Below are positions 8,276 through 17,500 of a DNA stretch of 45,962 nt, piece by piece. The stretch lies in assembly GCA_002701395.1 (NCBI GenBank), contig NZVC01000043.1, positions 15,732 through 61,693 of the forward strand. Direction: 5' to 3'. Position 1 is the stretch's first letter; the number at the start of each line of letters is the position of its first letter. Source of the DNA: Maritimibacter sp. GTDB taxonomy: Bacteria; Pseudomonadota; Alphaproteobacteria; Rhodobacterales; Rhodobacteraceae. The translations under genes were made by a program, and so were the position numbers. The notes under the pieces are model-generated. The model had not been told where the DNA came from and did not search any database. It was given only the letters and a program-made list of their open reading frames with translations.

Positions 8276-8317
8276 GAAAAACGGGCAAACCGGCGCCCCG
8301 GCACACAGGCCGGGGCG
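8276..8317 (-). terminator. Intrinsic terminator of the purL-bolA-grxD cluster
   Basis: A 9-bp GC stem (8294-8302 with 8309-8317) with a 6-base loop lies 10 bases after the grxD stop. On the minus strand it is followed by GGTTTGCCCGTTTTT. It ends the whole minus-strand cluster. Confidence 0.75.
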
Positions 8318-8326
8318 GGCGTTGGA

Positions 8327-8686
8327 TCAGGCGTTGGCGGCCCGGATCTTTTCGGCGGCGTCCTTGTCGTAGGTCACGCCTTGGTCGTCGAACAGCTTGT
8401 CCAGTTCGCCGGACAGGGTCATCTCGGTGATGATGTCACAGCCGCCGACGAACTCTCCCTTAACGTAAAGCTGCGGGATCGTGGGCCAGTCGGAATAGTC
8501 CTTGATGCCCTGACGGATCTCGTCGTCGGCCAGCACGTTCACGTCGGCATACTCGACGCCCATGAAGTTCAGCACGCCGGCCACGCGGCTGGAAAAGCCG
8601 CACTGGGGCATGGTCTTGGTGCCTTTCATGAACAGCACGACGTCGTTGCTGGTCACGGTGTCCTTGATCTGGGTCTCGGCGGTCAT
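8327..8686 (-). CDS. grxD: Monothiol glutaredoxin (Grx4 family)
   Basis: This 119-residue protein has the monothiol active site CGFS at 29-32 inside [17 protein letters not shown]. It also has the TIP loop ([20 protein letters not shown]) and a C-terminal glutathione-binding stretch. Grx4-type proteins ligate a [2Fe-2S] cluster with glutathione and pass it on, often in a complex with BolA proteins; they do little classic thiol reduction. The gene is nine bases downstream of an 80-residue membrane protein and two genes from bolA on the same strand, fitting a Grx-BolA partnership. Length is normal for the family. A terminator follows. Confidence 0.96.
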   Translation of the reverse strand: MTAETQIKDTVTSNDVVLFMKGTKTMPQCGFSSRVAGVLNFMGVEYADVNVLADDEIRQGIKDYSDWPTIPQLYVKGEFVGGCDIITEMTLSGELDKLFDDQGVTYDKDAAEKIRAANA

Positions 8687-8695
8687 AGCGGTCTC

Positions 8696-8938
8696 CTAGT
8701 CTCTTTTGGTTCGGTAGCGCGCGGCGCCGTAGGTGGGTCGGCGGCGCGCCGGCGTGTCTTCCGATACGTCTTCGGCTTTCTCAGCCGCGACGCTGTCATC
8801 GGGCGAAGCGTCGGGCGAGCCGGTGTCGTCCCTTGGCCCGCGCGGCCTGTACAACGGCTGTCGCGGGGTTCGTAGCCAGCGACCCAGCAGGGCGAACGCG
8901 ATCGCGGCAATCGCGACGAACACCCAAGGCTCGATCAT
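8696..8938 (-). CDS. 80-residue membrane-anchored protein between bolA and grxD
   Basis: The protein starts MIEPWVFVAIAAIAFALLGRWL, one transmembrane helix, followed by a hydrophilic, Pro/Asp/Ser-rich and probably disordered tail ending PTYGAARYRTKRD. It matches no characterised family known to me. It sits 17 bases downstream of bolA and 9 bases upstream of grxD, clearly within the operon. That suggests a link to BolA-glutaredoxin iron-sulfur handling, perhaps as a membrane tether, but this is inference from position. The gene is real by context: no other frame explains the gap, and both flanking spacings are operon-like. Confidence 0.75.
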   Translation of the reverse strand: MIEPWVFVAIAAIAFALLGRWLRTPRQPLYRPRGPRDDTGSPDASPDDSVAAEKAEDVSEDTPARRRPTYGAARYRTKRD

Positions 8939-8955
8939 GCCGGCCGCCGCACCGG

Positions 8956-9201
8956 TCAGTCCGCCGGGGCCTTGGTGGTCAACGCGAGCGCGTGCAACTC
9001 GCCGTGGGCGCCGTCCATCTTGCCCTTCAGCGCGGCATAGACGGCGCGCTGTTGCTGCACCCGGTTCATGCCACGAAAGCTTTCGTCGATGACCTCGGCG
9101 GCGTAGTGGTTTCCGTCACCGGCCATGTCGGTGATGGTGATCTGCGCCGAGGGGAACGTCTCGCGGATCAGGTCCTCGATTTCCTGTGCCTGCATCGCCA
9201 T
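8956..9201 (-). CDS. bolA: BolA family protein
   Basis: This 81-residue protein has the class II KH-like BolA fold pattern: EIEDLIRETFPSAQITITD, then GDGNHYAAEVID, the helix RVQQQRAVYAAL and the C-terminal GELHALAL with the near-invariant His70. His32 lies in the loop that, in H-type BolA proteins, can ligate a Grx-bridged [2Fe-2S] cluster. BolA partners Grx4 glutaredoxins in cluster trafficking and iron sensing. The grxD gene 270 bases downstream on the same strand supports this. It starts ATG after GGAG with 8-base spacing. BolA proteins also have reported roles in morphology and stress, which the sequence does not address. Confidence 0.93.
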   Translation of the reverse strand: MAMQAQEIEDLIRETFPSAQITITDMAGDGNHYAAEVIDESFRGMNRVQQQRAVYAALKGKMDGAHGELHALALTTKAPAD

Positions 9202-9262
9202 TGGGTGGTCTCCGGTCTTCCTGATGTCAGATGTATTCTTCGTGCATCAAAGCCGCAAGGGC

Positions 9263-9763
9263 TCAGACATGGTGGGCAAGGCTGCGCAGAAAGGCCTGCA
9301 CCTCGCGCGGGACAGGGCCGCCCGCGATCTGTTCCGCGGCTTCGGGCGTCATTTCCTCGGGGCACAGCGCCTCGACCAGTTCGAAATGACGTTCCTCTTC
9401 CTCTTCGTCCAGCGGCAGCGCGCGGGCCGTTTCCAGAAGGCCAAGCAACTGGTGGATCAGGCGCAGATGGCGGAATGTTTCCAGCATCGGCGCCAGCAGC
9501 GGCAGTTCGTCCTGCCAGCTTTTGCCGCCGTGCACCTCGACCGTGCGCTGACCGGCCCCCTCGCAGTCATAGACCGCACAGCCGCGAAACCCTTCGCCTT
9601 CGAGGTTGTCGTAGATCGTGCAGTCGTGACGCTTCAGGTTCGGGCAGGGCAGGCCGGCTGGCTTGTCGATGGCAAAGTCGTCGCCCTGGTCGAACGCGAG
9701 GCCCACGCAGCACAGCGCGGCGCAGGCGTCGCAATCGGCGGCAAGGTCGGGAAACTGGGTCAT
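9263..9763 (-). CDS. Cysteine-cluster protein (YkgJ-like pattern)
   Basis: The 166-residue protein has eight cysteines in its first 70 residues: 11, 14, 18, 19, 40, 48, 62 and 67 (CDACAALCC, then PCPNLKRHDC and RGCAVYDCEGAGQ). This resembles cysteine-cluster domains thought to bind zinc or iron-sulfur, and a similar block precedes pentapeptide repeats in some actinobacterial proteins. The C-terminal 90 residues are helical and acidic (DEEEEERHFELVEAL). The start at MTQFPDLAAD was chosen because the upstream in-frame extension is Arg/Gly-rich and overlaps purL. It lies 83 bases after purL and 61 before bolA, so a role in Fe-S or metal handling is plausible but unproven. Confidence 0.75.
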   Translation of the reverse strand: MTQFPDLAADCDACAALCCVGLAFDQGDDFAIDKPAGLPCPNLKRHDCTIYDNLEGEGFRGCAVYDCEGAGQRTVEVHGGKSWQDELPLLAPMLETFRHLRLIHQLLGLLETARALPLDEEEEERHFELVEALCPEEMTPEAAEQIAGGPVPREVQAFLRSLAHHV

Positions 9764-9846
9764 GCCGTCCCCCGATGGCCCGCGCTGACCGGCGGGCGAC
9801 CGGCGCGGTGGGGCGTATCGGTAAGACGAATCGCGCAGCGCATGGC

Positions 9847-12006
9847 CTAGCCCAGCGTGTCCGCGAAGGCGCCGCGGTAGATCGCCGCCAGGTCTTCCAG
9901 CGGGGCAGAGGCGCCGCCAAAGCTGACGTCGGACCCGGTAAAGCGGCCGACCGTCGACAGCGGCACGCCCGCCTGTCCCGCCGCGACCATCAGCGCCTCG
10001 GCCTGATCGAAGTTGCAAGCGACGAGGTAGCGCGCCTGATCTTCGCCGAACAACTCTGCGGTGTCGCCCGAGTCCAGCGAGACGCCGATCCCGGCGGCTT
10101 CCGCCATCTCGAACGCGGCCAGCGCAAGCCCGCCGTCCGACAGGTCGGTGCAGGCCTTGATGAAGGCGCGGTTGTCGCGGATGAAATCGCCGTTCCGCTT
10201 CTCGGCCTCAAGATCGACATGCGGGGCGTCGCCGTCTTCACGGTTGAAGACCTCTGCCAGCAGCGCCGACTGACCAAGGTGGCCGGTCGTCTCGCCGATC
10301 AGCAGGGCGACATGGCCCTCGCGCGCTTCGCCGGCGATCAGGTGATCCTCGTCCGCGATCAGGCCGACGGCGCCGATGGTTGGGGTGGGCAGGATGCCAG
10401 TGCCGTCGGTTTCGTTGTACAGCGACACGTTGCCGGACACGATGGGCGTGCCAAGGGCGGCGCAGGCGGCGCCGATGCCTTTGATGGCGCCAACGAACTG
10501 GCCCATGATCTCGGGCTTTTCGGGGTTGCCGAAGTTCAGGTTGTCGGTGGTGGCCAGCGGCGTGGCGCCCACGGCGGTCAGGTTGCGGTAGGCTTCCGCC
10601 ACCGCCTGCTTGCCGCCTTCTTCGGGGTTGGCGCGCACATAGCGGGGCGTCACGTCAGACGTGAAGGCCAGCATCTTCGGCGTGCCGTGCACCCGCACGA
10701 TGCCGGCGCCAAGGCCGGGCGCGCGCGCCGTGTCCGCCATGACCTGGCTGTCGTACTGTTCGTACACCCACTGCTTGGCGGCATAGTTCGGGCTGGAAAT
10801 CAGCGCCTTGAGCCCGTCGATCGGGTCGATGCCCGGCACGTCGGCCAGCGGCTCGGCCGCTTCGGTCGGCACCCACGGGCGGTCGTATTCCGGTGCGGTC
10901 GAGGACAGCTTGGACAGCGGCAGGTCGGCCTTCGTCTCGTTCCCGTGCACGATCAGGAAGCGGTCCTCGGCGATGGTTTCGCCGACGATGGCAAAGTCGA
11001 GGTCCCACTTTTCGAAGATCGCGCGGGCGACGTCCTCTTTCTCGGGGTTCAGCACCATGAGCATCCGCTCTTGGCTTTCCGACAGCATCATCTCGTAGGC
11101 GGTCATGCCGGTTTCGCGCTGGGGCACGTCGTCAAGCGTCAGCTTCACGCCCAGACCGCCCTTGTCGCCCATCTCGACCGCCGAGCAGGTCAGGCCCGCC
11201 GCGCCCATGTCCTGAATCGAGATCACGGCGCCGGTGGTCATCAGCTCTAGGCAGGCTTCCAGCAGGCGTTTCTCGGTGAACGGGTCGCCGACCTGAACGG
11301 TGGGGCGTTTTTCCTCGATCGTGTCGTCGAACTCGGCCGAGGCCATCGTCGCGCCGCCGACGCCATCGCGGCCGGTCTTGGCGCCAAGGTAGACGACGGG
11401 CATCCCGACGCCCGAGGCCGCCGAGTAGAAGATCTTGTCGGCATCGGCGAGGCCCGCCGCGAAGGCGTTGACCAGACAGTTGCCGTTGTACGCGGCGTGG
11501 AACCGGACTTCGCCGCCGACGGTGGGCACGCCGAACGCGTTGCCATAGCCGCCGATGCCTTCGACCACACCGTGCACCAGCTGGCGCGTTTTCGGATGAT
11601 CGGTTTCGCCGAACGACAGCGAGTTCATTGCCGCGATGGGGCGGGCGCCCATCGTGAACACGTCGCGCAGGATGCCGCCCACGCCGGTCGCCGCGCCCTG
11701 ATAGGGTTCGATGTACGAGGGGTGGTTGTGGCTTTCCATCTTGAAGACGACGGCCTGACCGTCGCCGATGTCCACCACGCCCGCGTTTTCGCCGGGGCCG
11801 CAGATGACCTGTGGGCCGTCGGTGGGCAGGGTGCGCAGCCATTTCTTGGACGACTTGTAGGAACAGTGCTCGTTCCACATGGCCGAGAAGATGCCGAGTT
11901 CGGTGAACGTCGGCTCGCGCCCGATGATGTCGAGGATGCGCGCATACTCGTCGGGTTTCAGCCCGTGGGCTGCAATCAGGTCATCGGTTATCTGCGGTTC
12001 CTGCAT
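9847..12006 (-). CDS. purL: Phosphoribosylformylglycinamidine synthase subunit PurL
   Basis: This 719-residue protein matches the small PurL type that works with PurQ and PurS. It catalyses ATP- and glutamine-dependent conversion of FGAR to FGAM, step four of purine synthesis. [13 protein letters not shown] (45-57) is the substrate and ATP-site signature. [20 protein letters not shown] and [21 protein letters not shown] follow, all characteristic of AIR-synthase-fold PurL. It starts ATG after GGGGGACGAC. It heads the minus-strand run of Cys-cluster protein, bolA, membrane protein and grxD. No purine riboswitch-like structure was evident upstream. Confidence 0.97.
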   Translation of the reverse strand: MQEPQITDDLIAAHGLKPDEYARILDIIGREPTFTELGIFSAMWNEHCSYKSSKKWLRTLPTDGPQVICGPGENAGVVDIGDGQAVVFKMESHNHPSYIEPYQGAATGVGGILRDVFTMGARPIAAMNSLSFGETDHPKTRQLVHGVVEGIGGYGNAFGVPTVGGEVRFHAAYNGNCLVNAFAAGLADADKIFYSAASGVGMPVVYLGAKTGRDGVGGATMASAEFDDTIEEKRPTVQVGDPFTEKRLLEACLELMTTGAVISIQDMGAAGLTCSAVEMGDKGGLGVKLTLDDVPQRETGMTAYEMMLSESQERMLMVLNPEKEDVARAIFEKWDLDFAIVGETIAEDRFLIVHGNETKADLPLSKLSSTAPEYDRPWVPTEAAEPLADVPGIDPIDGLKALISSPNYAAKQWVYEQYDSQVMADTARAPGLGAGIVRVHGTPKMLAFTSDVTPRYVRANPEEGGKQAVAEAYRNLTAVGATPLATTDNLNFGNPEKPEIMGQFVGAIKGIGAACAALGTPIVSGNVSLYNETDGTGILPTPTIGAVGLIADEDHLIAGEAREGHVALLIGETTGHLGQSALLAEVFNREDGDAPHVDLEAEKRNGDFIRDNRAFIKACTDLSDGGLALAAFEMAEAAGIGVSLDSGDTAELFGEDQARYLVACNFDQAEALMVAAGQAGVPLSTVGRFTGSDVSFGGASAPLEDLAAIYRGAFADTLG

Positions 12007-12173
12007 GTCGTCCCCCGGCGTGGTCCGTGTCGGGCCGTCCGGCGGCCCATTTCGGGGCTTTTAGGGCAGGGCGACGGGAAACGAAAGATGCGGCGGACGG
12101 CTATGCAGGTCTATACGGCGCGTCGGGGCGGCAGGCGCATCGCGAAGCCCGCGCTGCCGCCCCACGCAAGGGG

Positions 12174-12425
12174 TCAGTTCAGTCGCGTGGTGGCCGGCGG
12201 CTGGTAGCCCGCAGAGGCGACCGCCTTTATCGCAAGCGCGGCGCCGTCGATGTCGGCAAGGCCCGCCGTGGCATTTGCCCGATGGGCGGTTGTGTCGGTG
12301 GAGCTTGGCAACAGGGATGCCGGTTCGACGATATTGCCGACGGTCACCCGGCCTTCAAGCGCAACGGCCGCCCCTGCAACAAGCGATGCAAGAAGGGCGG
12401 CGTGGCACAATAGTTTTCCGTTCAT
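12174..12425 (-). CDS. Small exported protein of unknown function
   Basis: The 83-residue protein starts at ATG 12425 after GGAGG with 8-base spacing; an in-frame GTG ten codons upstream lacks this. Residues 1-22 (MNGKLLCHAALLASLVAGAA) form a signal peptide with likely cleavage after AVA. The mature ~60 residues are Ala/Thr/Ser-rich (LEGRVTVGNIVEPASLLPS) and have no motif I recognise. It is not obviously a lipoprotein; the Cys at residue 7 is inside the signal helix. The gene stands alone between purL and the acidic exported protein. Periplasmic location is predicted from the signal only. Confidence 0.6.
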   Translation of the reverse strand: MNGKLLCHAALLASLVAGAAVALEGRVTVGNIVEPASLLPSSTDTTAHRANATAGLADIDGAALAIKAVASAGYQPPATTRLN

Positions 12426-12520
12426 CTGGAATCCTCCGGATTTCTTCCAGGTCACCCGCCAGCGTCCTGCCGGCAGAGGAATCAGTGTGATTCCCGAAGG
12501 TTGTCGCAGATCCGGATTAA

Positions 12521-12547
12521 CCGGGGCCTAATCGGCCCCGGTCTTTT
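12521..12547. terminator. Bidirectional hairpin after the acidic exported protein gene
   Basis: CCGGGGCC (12521-12528) and GGCCCCGG (12534-12541) make a perfect 8-bp stem with a TAATC loop, 18 bases beyond the minus-strand stop at 12559. The T-tract (TCTTTT) is on the plus strand, where no gene lies upstream; the minus-strand tail is TTAATCC. Confidence 0.6.
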
Positions 12548-12558
12548 ACGGCGCAGGA

Positions 12559-13032
12559 TCAGTTGGTCTGCGCTTCGAACTGGGCATTCACCGCGTTGAT
12601 GAACTGTGCCCGGGACATGGCCAGTTCATAGGACCCGTCGGCTTCTTCCTCGGCGGCGATGCGGACGTGGTCGACCGGCAGGTCAAGGCTTTCGTCCAGC
12701 GCGATCACAAGGGCGGTCTGGCCCGACGCAAGGGTCTGCACCTCTTGCACGGTGCCGATGGGTTCGGCGTCGGCGGACAGCACGATTCCCTGTTCGGCGT
12801 CGGCCTCCATGCCGCTGCCTTCCATCGGCTCCTCGGTCGCGGCGACGGTGTCGTCCACCACGTCGCCGGTGTCCGTTACGGCCTCGTCCATCGTATCCGA
12901 CGTCTGCGCAAGCACGTCGCCGGTCGTCTCGGTCATTTCGCCTGCGGGGTCGGTCAGCGTCTGAGCGGTGGCCGCGCCTGCGAGAAGCGTGGCGATCGCG
13001 GTCGAGCAGAGGATGGTCTTGCCGGTTTTCAT
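12559..13032 (-). CDS. Exported acidic protein with PRC-barrel-like C-terminus
   Basis: The 157-residue protein starts at ATG 13032 after AAGGAGG. Residues 1-23 (MKTGKTILCSTAIATLLAGA) are a signal peptide with probable cleavage after TAQ. A ~55-residue Asp/Glu/Thr-rich, low-complexity region follows (TSDTMDEAVTDTGDVVDDT). The last ~75 residues (GIVLSADAEPIGTVQEVQT, then LPVDHVRIAAEE and AMSRAQFINAVNAQF) resemble the PRC-barrel pattern of Rhodobacteraceae periplasmic proteins: a 'GexIGtV' strand, then 'lp.d.vri', then 'lsr.qf'. The function is unknown; PRC-barrels in photosynthetic reaction centres and RimM mediate protein contacts. The domain call is by eye. Confidence 0.7.
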   Translation of the reverse strand: MKTGKTILCSTAIATLLAGAATAQTLTDPAGEMTETTGDVLAQTSDTMDEAVTDTGDVVDDTVAATEEPMEGSGMEADAEQGIVLSADAEPIGTVQEVQTLASGQTALVIALDESLDLPVDHVRIAAEEEADGSYELAMSRAQFINAVNAQFEAQTN

Positions 13033-13524
13033 GGTGAGCCTCCTTGGCTTTTTCCAGAATGTCGGACCCAAGCGGATCCGCCGTGTCCAATGCATCTGTC
13101 GCGAAACGGGGCTGCCGCAACCCGGGGCGCCGCAGCGCGGCAGGATCGCGCCGGATCAGCCGCCGGGCGTCAGCGAGAATTCGCGGGTTCCATGCCTTCC
13201 TCTACGTGCGGCCGCGTCGGTCGCGTCGCATGGCAGGTTTCCGCGGTCCGGGGGCGCGTCTTTGATGAATGGGTGGGCGTTGGCGGTGCCGGATCAGAAC
13301 GGTGTCACGGGGCGTCGCAAGGACTGACGACTCGGGCCGTTCCGGAAAAAAAGAGGCCGGGCGCAAGGCCCGGCCAAGTCCAACAGGGAGGTAAAGAAGC
13401 GGGGTGAATAAATCGGTCCGCCGCGTCTTCGATGTGCAGATATGCGGGCGATGCCTGCGGATCAAGCAGTTTGTGAACGGTGCGGCGCAAGGCCGCTATG
13501 AGGTGTGTGCATGCGTGGCTGGCG
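13033..13524. other. 492-bp non-coding interval
   Basis: Apart from the LysR terminator at 13342-13375, no convincing gene was seen on either strand. The 13090-13340 part is GC-rich with short Arg/Gly/Pro-type frames typical of spurious reading. A plus-strand GTG frame from ~13404 follows AGGGAGGT but overlaps the lysR 3' end and looks composition-driven. The region could hold the promoter of the acidic exported protein near 13040-13140. Confidence 0.5.
13342..13375 (-). terminator. Intrinsic terminator, 150 bases downstream of lysR
   Basis: An 8-bp stem (13355-13362 with 13368-13375) with a 5-base loop is followed on the minus strand by CTCTTTTTTTCC. It is strong and implies a 150-base 3' untranslated region on the lysR mRNA. 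Confidence 0.75.
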
Positions 13525-14430
13525 TCAGCCTGCATCCTCGTCCGTGCGGCGTTTCCGGTAGGCGATGATTTCCTCGGTCACGAAGTCACGGAAGGCCGCG
13601 ATCCGCTTGGAATTGCGCAATTCCTCGGGGTAGGCGAGGAACACCGGAACCTCGTTCGATTCAATGTCCGGCAGGACGCGCACCATCTCGGGGAAGTCTT
13701 CCAGCAGGTAATCGGGCAGCACGCCGATACCGAGATTGCTGAGGACGCCCTGCAGCACGCCGAAGTAGTTGTTCACCGTCAGCAGCGACCGGACGTCGTG
13801 CGTCATCAGCTGCGAAATCAAGCTGACCCCGGCCGACACCTGATGGGACGTCGGGTTCTGGCAGATCAGCCGGTGCATCGAGATGTCCGACATCCGCGTC
13901 GGCGTGCCGGCGGATTCAAGATACTTGGGCGAGGCGTACAGGCGCATCCGCACGCCCATCAGGCGGCGGCGGATCAGGTCGGCCTGGCTGGGTTCCTTCA
14001 TGCGGATGGCAACGTCGGCCTCGCGCATCGGAAGGTCCAGCACGCGTTCTTCCAGCATCAGGTCGATCTTCAGGTCGGGATAGCTGGAATACAGCGTCGG
14101 CAGGCGCGGCGCGAGCCACAGCGACCCGAATCCCGTGGTGGCGGTGACGCGAAGTTCACCGAACACTTCTTCCTTTGAATCGCGGATCCGCGCCTCAGCC
14201 GTATCAAGGCGGCGCACCATCGCCGACGTGGCGTCAAACAGCAGTTCACCCTGCTCTGTAAGAATCAGGCCCCGCGCGTGGCGGTGGAACAGCGTGGCGT
14301 TCAGACTTTCCTCAAGCGCACGGATCTGCCGAGAGACGGCAGACTGGCTGAGATGCAAGGTTTCACCGGCGTGTGTCAACGATCCGGCGTCCGCCACTGC
14401 GTGGAATATTCTAAGCTTGTCCCAGTCCAT
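13525..14430 (-). CDS. LysR family transcriptional regulator
   Basis: This 301-residue protein is normal for LysR regulators. The N-terminal winged helix-turn-helix spans residues 1-60: WDKLRIFHAVADAGSLTHAG, then LHLSQSAVSRQIRALEESLN and LFHRHARGLILTEQGE. The co-inducer domain (~90-295) begins GELRVTATTGFGSLWLAPRL. These proteins are tetrameric regulators that usually activate a divergently transcribed target from a T-N11-A dyad in the shared promoter. Here the divergent gene is the indolepyruvate ferredoxin oxidoreductase and such a dyad is present at 14530-14550. Control of aromatic amino acid or arylpyruvate catabolism is therefore likely, though the inducer cannot be read from sequence. 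Confidence 0.93.
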   Translation of the reverse strand: MDWDKLRIFHAVADAGSLTHAGETLHLSQSAVSRQIRALEESLNATLFHRHARGLILTEQGELLFDATSAMVRRLDTAEARIRDSKEEVFGELRVTATTGFGSLWLAPRLPTLYSSYPDLKIDLMLEERVLDLPMREADVAIRMKEPSQADLIRRRLMGVRMRLYASPKYLESAGTPTRMSDISMHRLICQNPTSHQVSAGVSLISQLMTHDVRSLLTVNNYFGVLQGVLSNLGIGVLPDYLLEDFPEMVRVLPDIESNEVPVFLAYPEELRNSKRIAAFRDFVTEEIIAYRKRRTDEDAG

Positions 14431-14529
14431 TTTCCGCGGGCCGACCCTGTTTGCATCTCGATATAGGAGTATTGTTACCGAGGGGTTAGGCAGGAACCGC
14501 CCCCGGTAGCAACCAGTAAATTCATTTTG

Positions 14530-14559
14530 TAGGTCAACGTGTATGACCTATGGTACCAT
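14530..14559. promoter_or_regulatory. LysR-type operator between lysR and the oxidoreductase gene
   Basis: TAGGTCA (14530-14536) and TGACCTA (14544-14550) are perfect 7-bp inverted arms separated by 7 bases, containing T14534-N11-A14546, the LysR-box spacing. A second palindrome, ATGGTACCAT (14550-14559), abuts it. Together they lie 32-61 bases upstream of the oxidoreductase ATG, where an activator would contact polymerase. Confidence 0.65.
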
Positions 14560-14590
14560 TAAATTCTAGCTAAACGAGAGGCACCCAGCA

Positions 14591-17500
14591 ATGCGCCAGG
14601 ACGTGACACTTCACGACCGGTTCGACCTTGAAAAGTCGCCCGTACTTCTGAACGGGACGCAGGCGCTGGTCCGTTTGTTGCTGATGCAGAAGGCCCGCGA
14701 CCGGGCCGCCGGGCTGAATACGGCGGGCTATGTCACGGGCTATCGTGGATCGCCGCTGGGCGCGGTGGACATGACGATGGCGCGCGCCAAGGACGCGCTA
14801 GAGGCATCCGACATCAAGTTCCAGCCCGGCCTGAACGAGGATCTCGCCGCCACGGCCCTGTGGGGCACCCAGCAGGCCGAACTGCGCGGGGAGGGCCGTT
14901 TCGACGGGGTCTTTGGGCTTTGGTACGGCAAGGGGCCCGGCGTCGACCGGTCGGGCGACGTGATGCGGCATGCGAACATGGCCGGGTCGTCGCGGAACGG
15001 CGGTGTGATCATGGCCTTGGGCGACGACCACACCGGCGAAAGCTCGACCGTCTGCCACCAGTCCGACTGGGCTGCCGTCGACGCCTATATCCCGGTGCTG
15101 TCCCCGGCGGGCGTGCAGGAGATTCTGGACTTCGGCCTGTACAGCTATGCGCTGAGCCGCTTTTCCGGCCTGTGGACCGGCCTCAAGCTGATCAAGGACA
15201 CGGTCGAAACCACAGCCGTGGTGGATGGCCGCCCGGATCGCATGAGCTTTGTCCTGCCTGAGTTCGACCTGCCCGACGGCGGGCTGAACATCCGGCTGGG
15301 CGACCACTGGAATCCGCAGGAACAGCGGATGACGGATTACAAACGATACGCGGCAGAGGCCTTCGCCCGCGCCAACGGCATCGACCGGCGCGTCTGGGGC
15401 AAACCCGGCGCGAAGATCGGCTTCGTGGCGGCCGGGAAGAACTGGCTCGACCTCGTTCATGCGCTGACGCTGCTGGGCATCGACGAGGCCGAGGCGGAAC
15501 GGCTGGGCATCACCACCTACAAGGTGGGCCAGACGTGGCCGATGGACATGAAGGGCTTCCACGACTGGGCCGAGGGGCTGGACCTGATCGTGGTGGTCGA
15601 AGAGAAGCGCAAGCTGATCGAGGTCCAGATCAAGGAAGCGATCTTCGACGACCGGCGCGGGCGCCGCGTCTATGGCGGGCACAAGGGCGGTGCAGGCGGG
15701 ATGCACAGCGAGGAACTGTTCCCCGTCCACTATGCGCTGGACCCGGTGATGATCGCCGAGAAGCTGGGCGATATCCTGATCGAGGAAGGCCGGGGCACCG
15801 ACCGCATTCGCGCGGGGCTTCAGACCATCCTTGACGCGAAGAAGGCCGACAACGCCGAAGAGATCGCCGCGCGTCTGCCGTACTACTGTGCTGGCTGTCC
15901 GCACAACAGCTCGACCAAGGTGCCGGACGGCAGCCGCGCCTACGCGGGCATCGGCTGTCACTTCATGGCGCAGTGGATGGACCGCGAGACCGCAGGCTTC
16001 ACCCACATGGGGGCGGAAGGGGCGAACTGGGTCGGCGAGGCGCCGTTCTCGACCACCGACCACGTGTTCCAGAACCTTGGCGACGGGACCTACAACCATT
16101 CGGGCGTGCAGGCGATCCGCTTCGCGCTGATGGCGGGGACCAACATCACCTACAAGATCCTGTACAACGACGCCGTCGCCATGACGGGCGGTCAGGCGAA
16201 CGACGGCGGCCTGCAGGCCGACCAGATCGTCCGGGAACTGGTGGCGATGGGCGTGCGCAACGTGGCCGTGGTCTATGACGAGAAGGAAGACGTCGACAAA
16301 TCCGCCTTTCCGAAGGGTGTCCCGATCCACGAGCGGGACGCGCTGCCCGAGGTTCAGAAGACCTTTGCAGGCTACAAGGGCGTGTCGGCCATCGTCTACA
16401 TCCAGACCTGCGCCGCAGAGAAACGCCGCCGCCGCAAGCGCGGCACGTTCCCGGATATCGACAAGCGGGTCTTCATCAACACCGATGTCTGCGAGGGCTG
16501 CGGCGACTGCGGCGTGCAGTCGAACTGCGTGGCCATCGTGCCGGAAGAGACCGAGCTTGGCCGCAAGCGGGCGATCGACCAGTCGAGCTGCAACAAGGAC
16601 TTCAGCTGCCTCAAGGGTTTCTGCCCGTCCTTCGTGACACTGGAAGGCGCGACGCCGAAGAAGGCCGCGACGGTGGAACTGGACACCGGCGAGCTTCCCG
16701 AACCCCAGATCGGCACTATCGACGGCACCCACAACATCGTCATCACCGGGGTCGGCGGCACGGGGGTCGTGACCATCGGTGCGGTCATGGCGATGGCCGC
16801 GCATCTGGACGGCAAGGCCGCCGGCATGATGGAGATGGCGGGGCTGGCGCAAAAGGGCGGGGCGGTTCACATCCACTGCCGCATCGCCGAGACGCCGGAA
16901 GCGATCACCGCGATCCGCGTGGCGACGGGCGAGGCCGACGCGCTGATCGGGGGCGACCTTGTGGTCAGCGCCGGGGCCAAGACGCTGGGCCTGACCAAGA
17001 CGGGCCGCACCGGTGCCGTGGTCAACAGCCACGAGATCATGACCGGCGATTTCACCCGCAACACCGAGTTCCGCCTGCCGATCGACCGGCTTTCGGTCGC
17101 GCTCGAGGCGCGAATGCGCGACCGGCTCAGCCTGTTCGACGCGACGGATCTGGCCAAGGCGGCGATGGGTGACACGATCTTTTCCAACATGATCGTCTTC
17201 GGCGCGGCATGGCAGCGCGGCTTTGTTCCGATCTCGCTGGAAGCGATCCTGCGGGCGATCGAGATGAACGGCGCCGCGGCAGAGCGCAACAAGCGCGCGT
17301 TCGAGATCGGGCGCTGGGCGGTGCTGAACCCGGAAGAGGCGGCGACCCTGTCGCATCCGAAGGTGGTGGCCCTGCCCAAGTCGCTGGACGACAAGATCGC
17401 CTTCCGCGCCGATCAGCTGGTCAAGTACCAGTCGGGCCGGCTGGCGGCGAAGTATCGCAAGGCCGTCGAAAGGTTCGAAGATCCGAAACTGCGCGAGGCG

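Noticed and set aside
8833..11250. An 805-codon plus-strand frame across bolA to purL
   Set aside because: It runs through several real genes on the other strand, and its composition is that of an antisense shadow.
12521..12547. Plus-strand small RNA ending at this hairpin and T-tract
   Set aside because: No promoter-like sequence or conserved structure was seen upstream; the hairpin is adequately explained as the terminator of the minus-strand gene ending at 12559.
13404..13566. Plus-strand GTG frame after AGGGAGGT with several cysteines
   Set aside because: Ribosome site is too far from the GTG, the frame overlaps the lysR 3' end, and no similarity or composition signal supports it.
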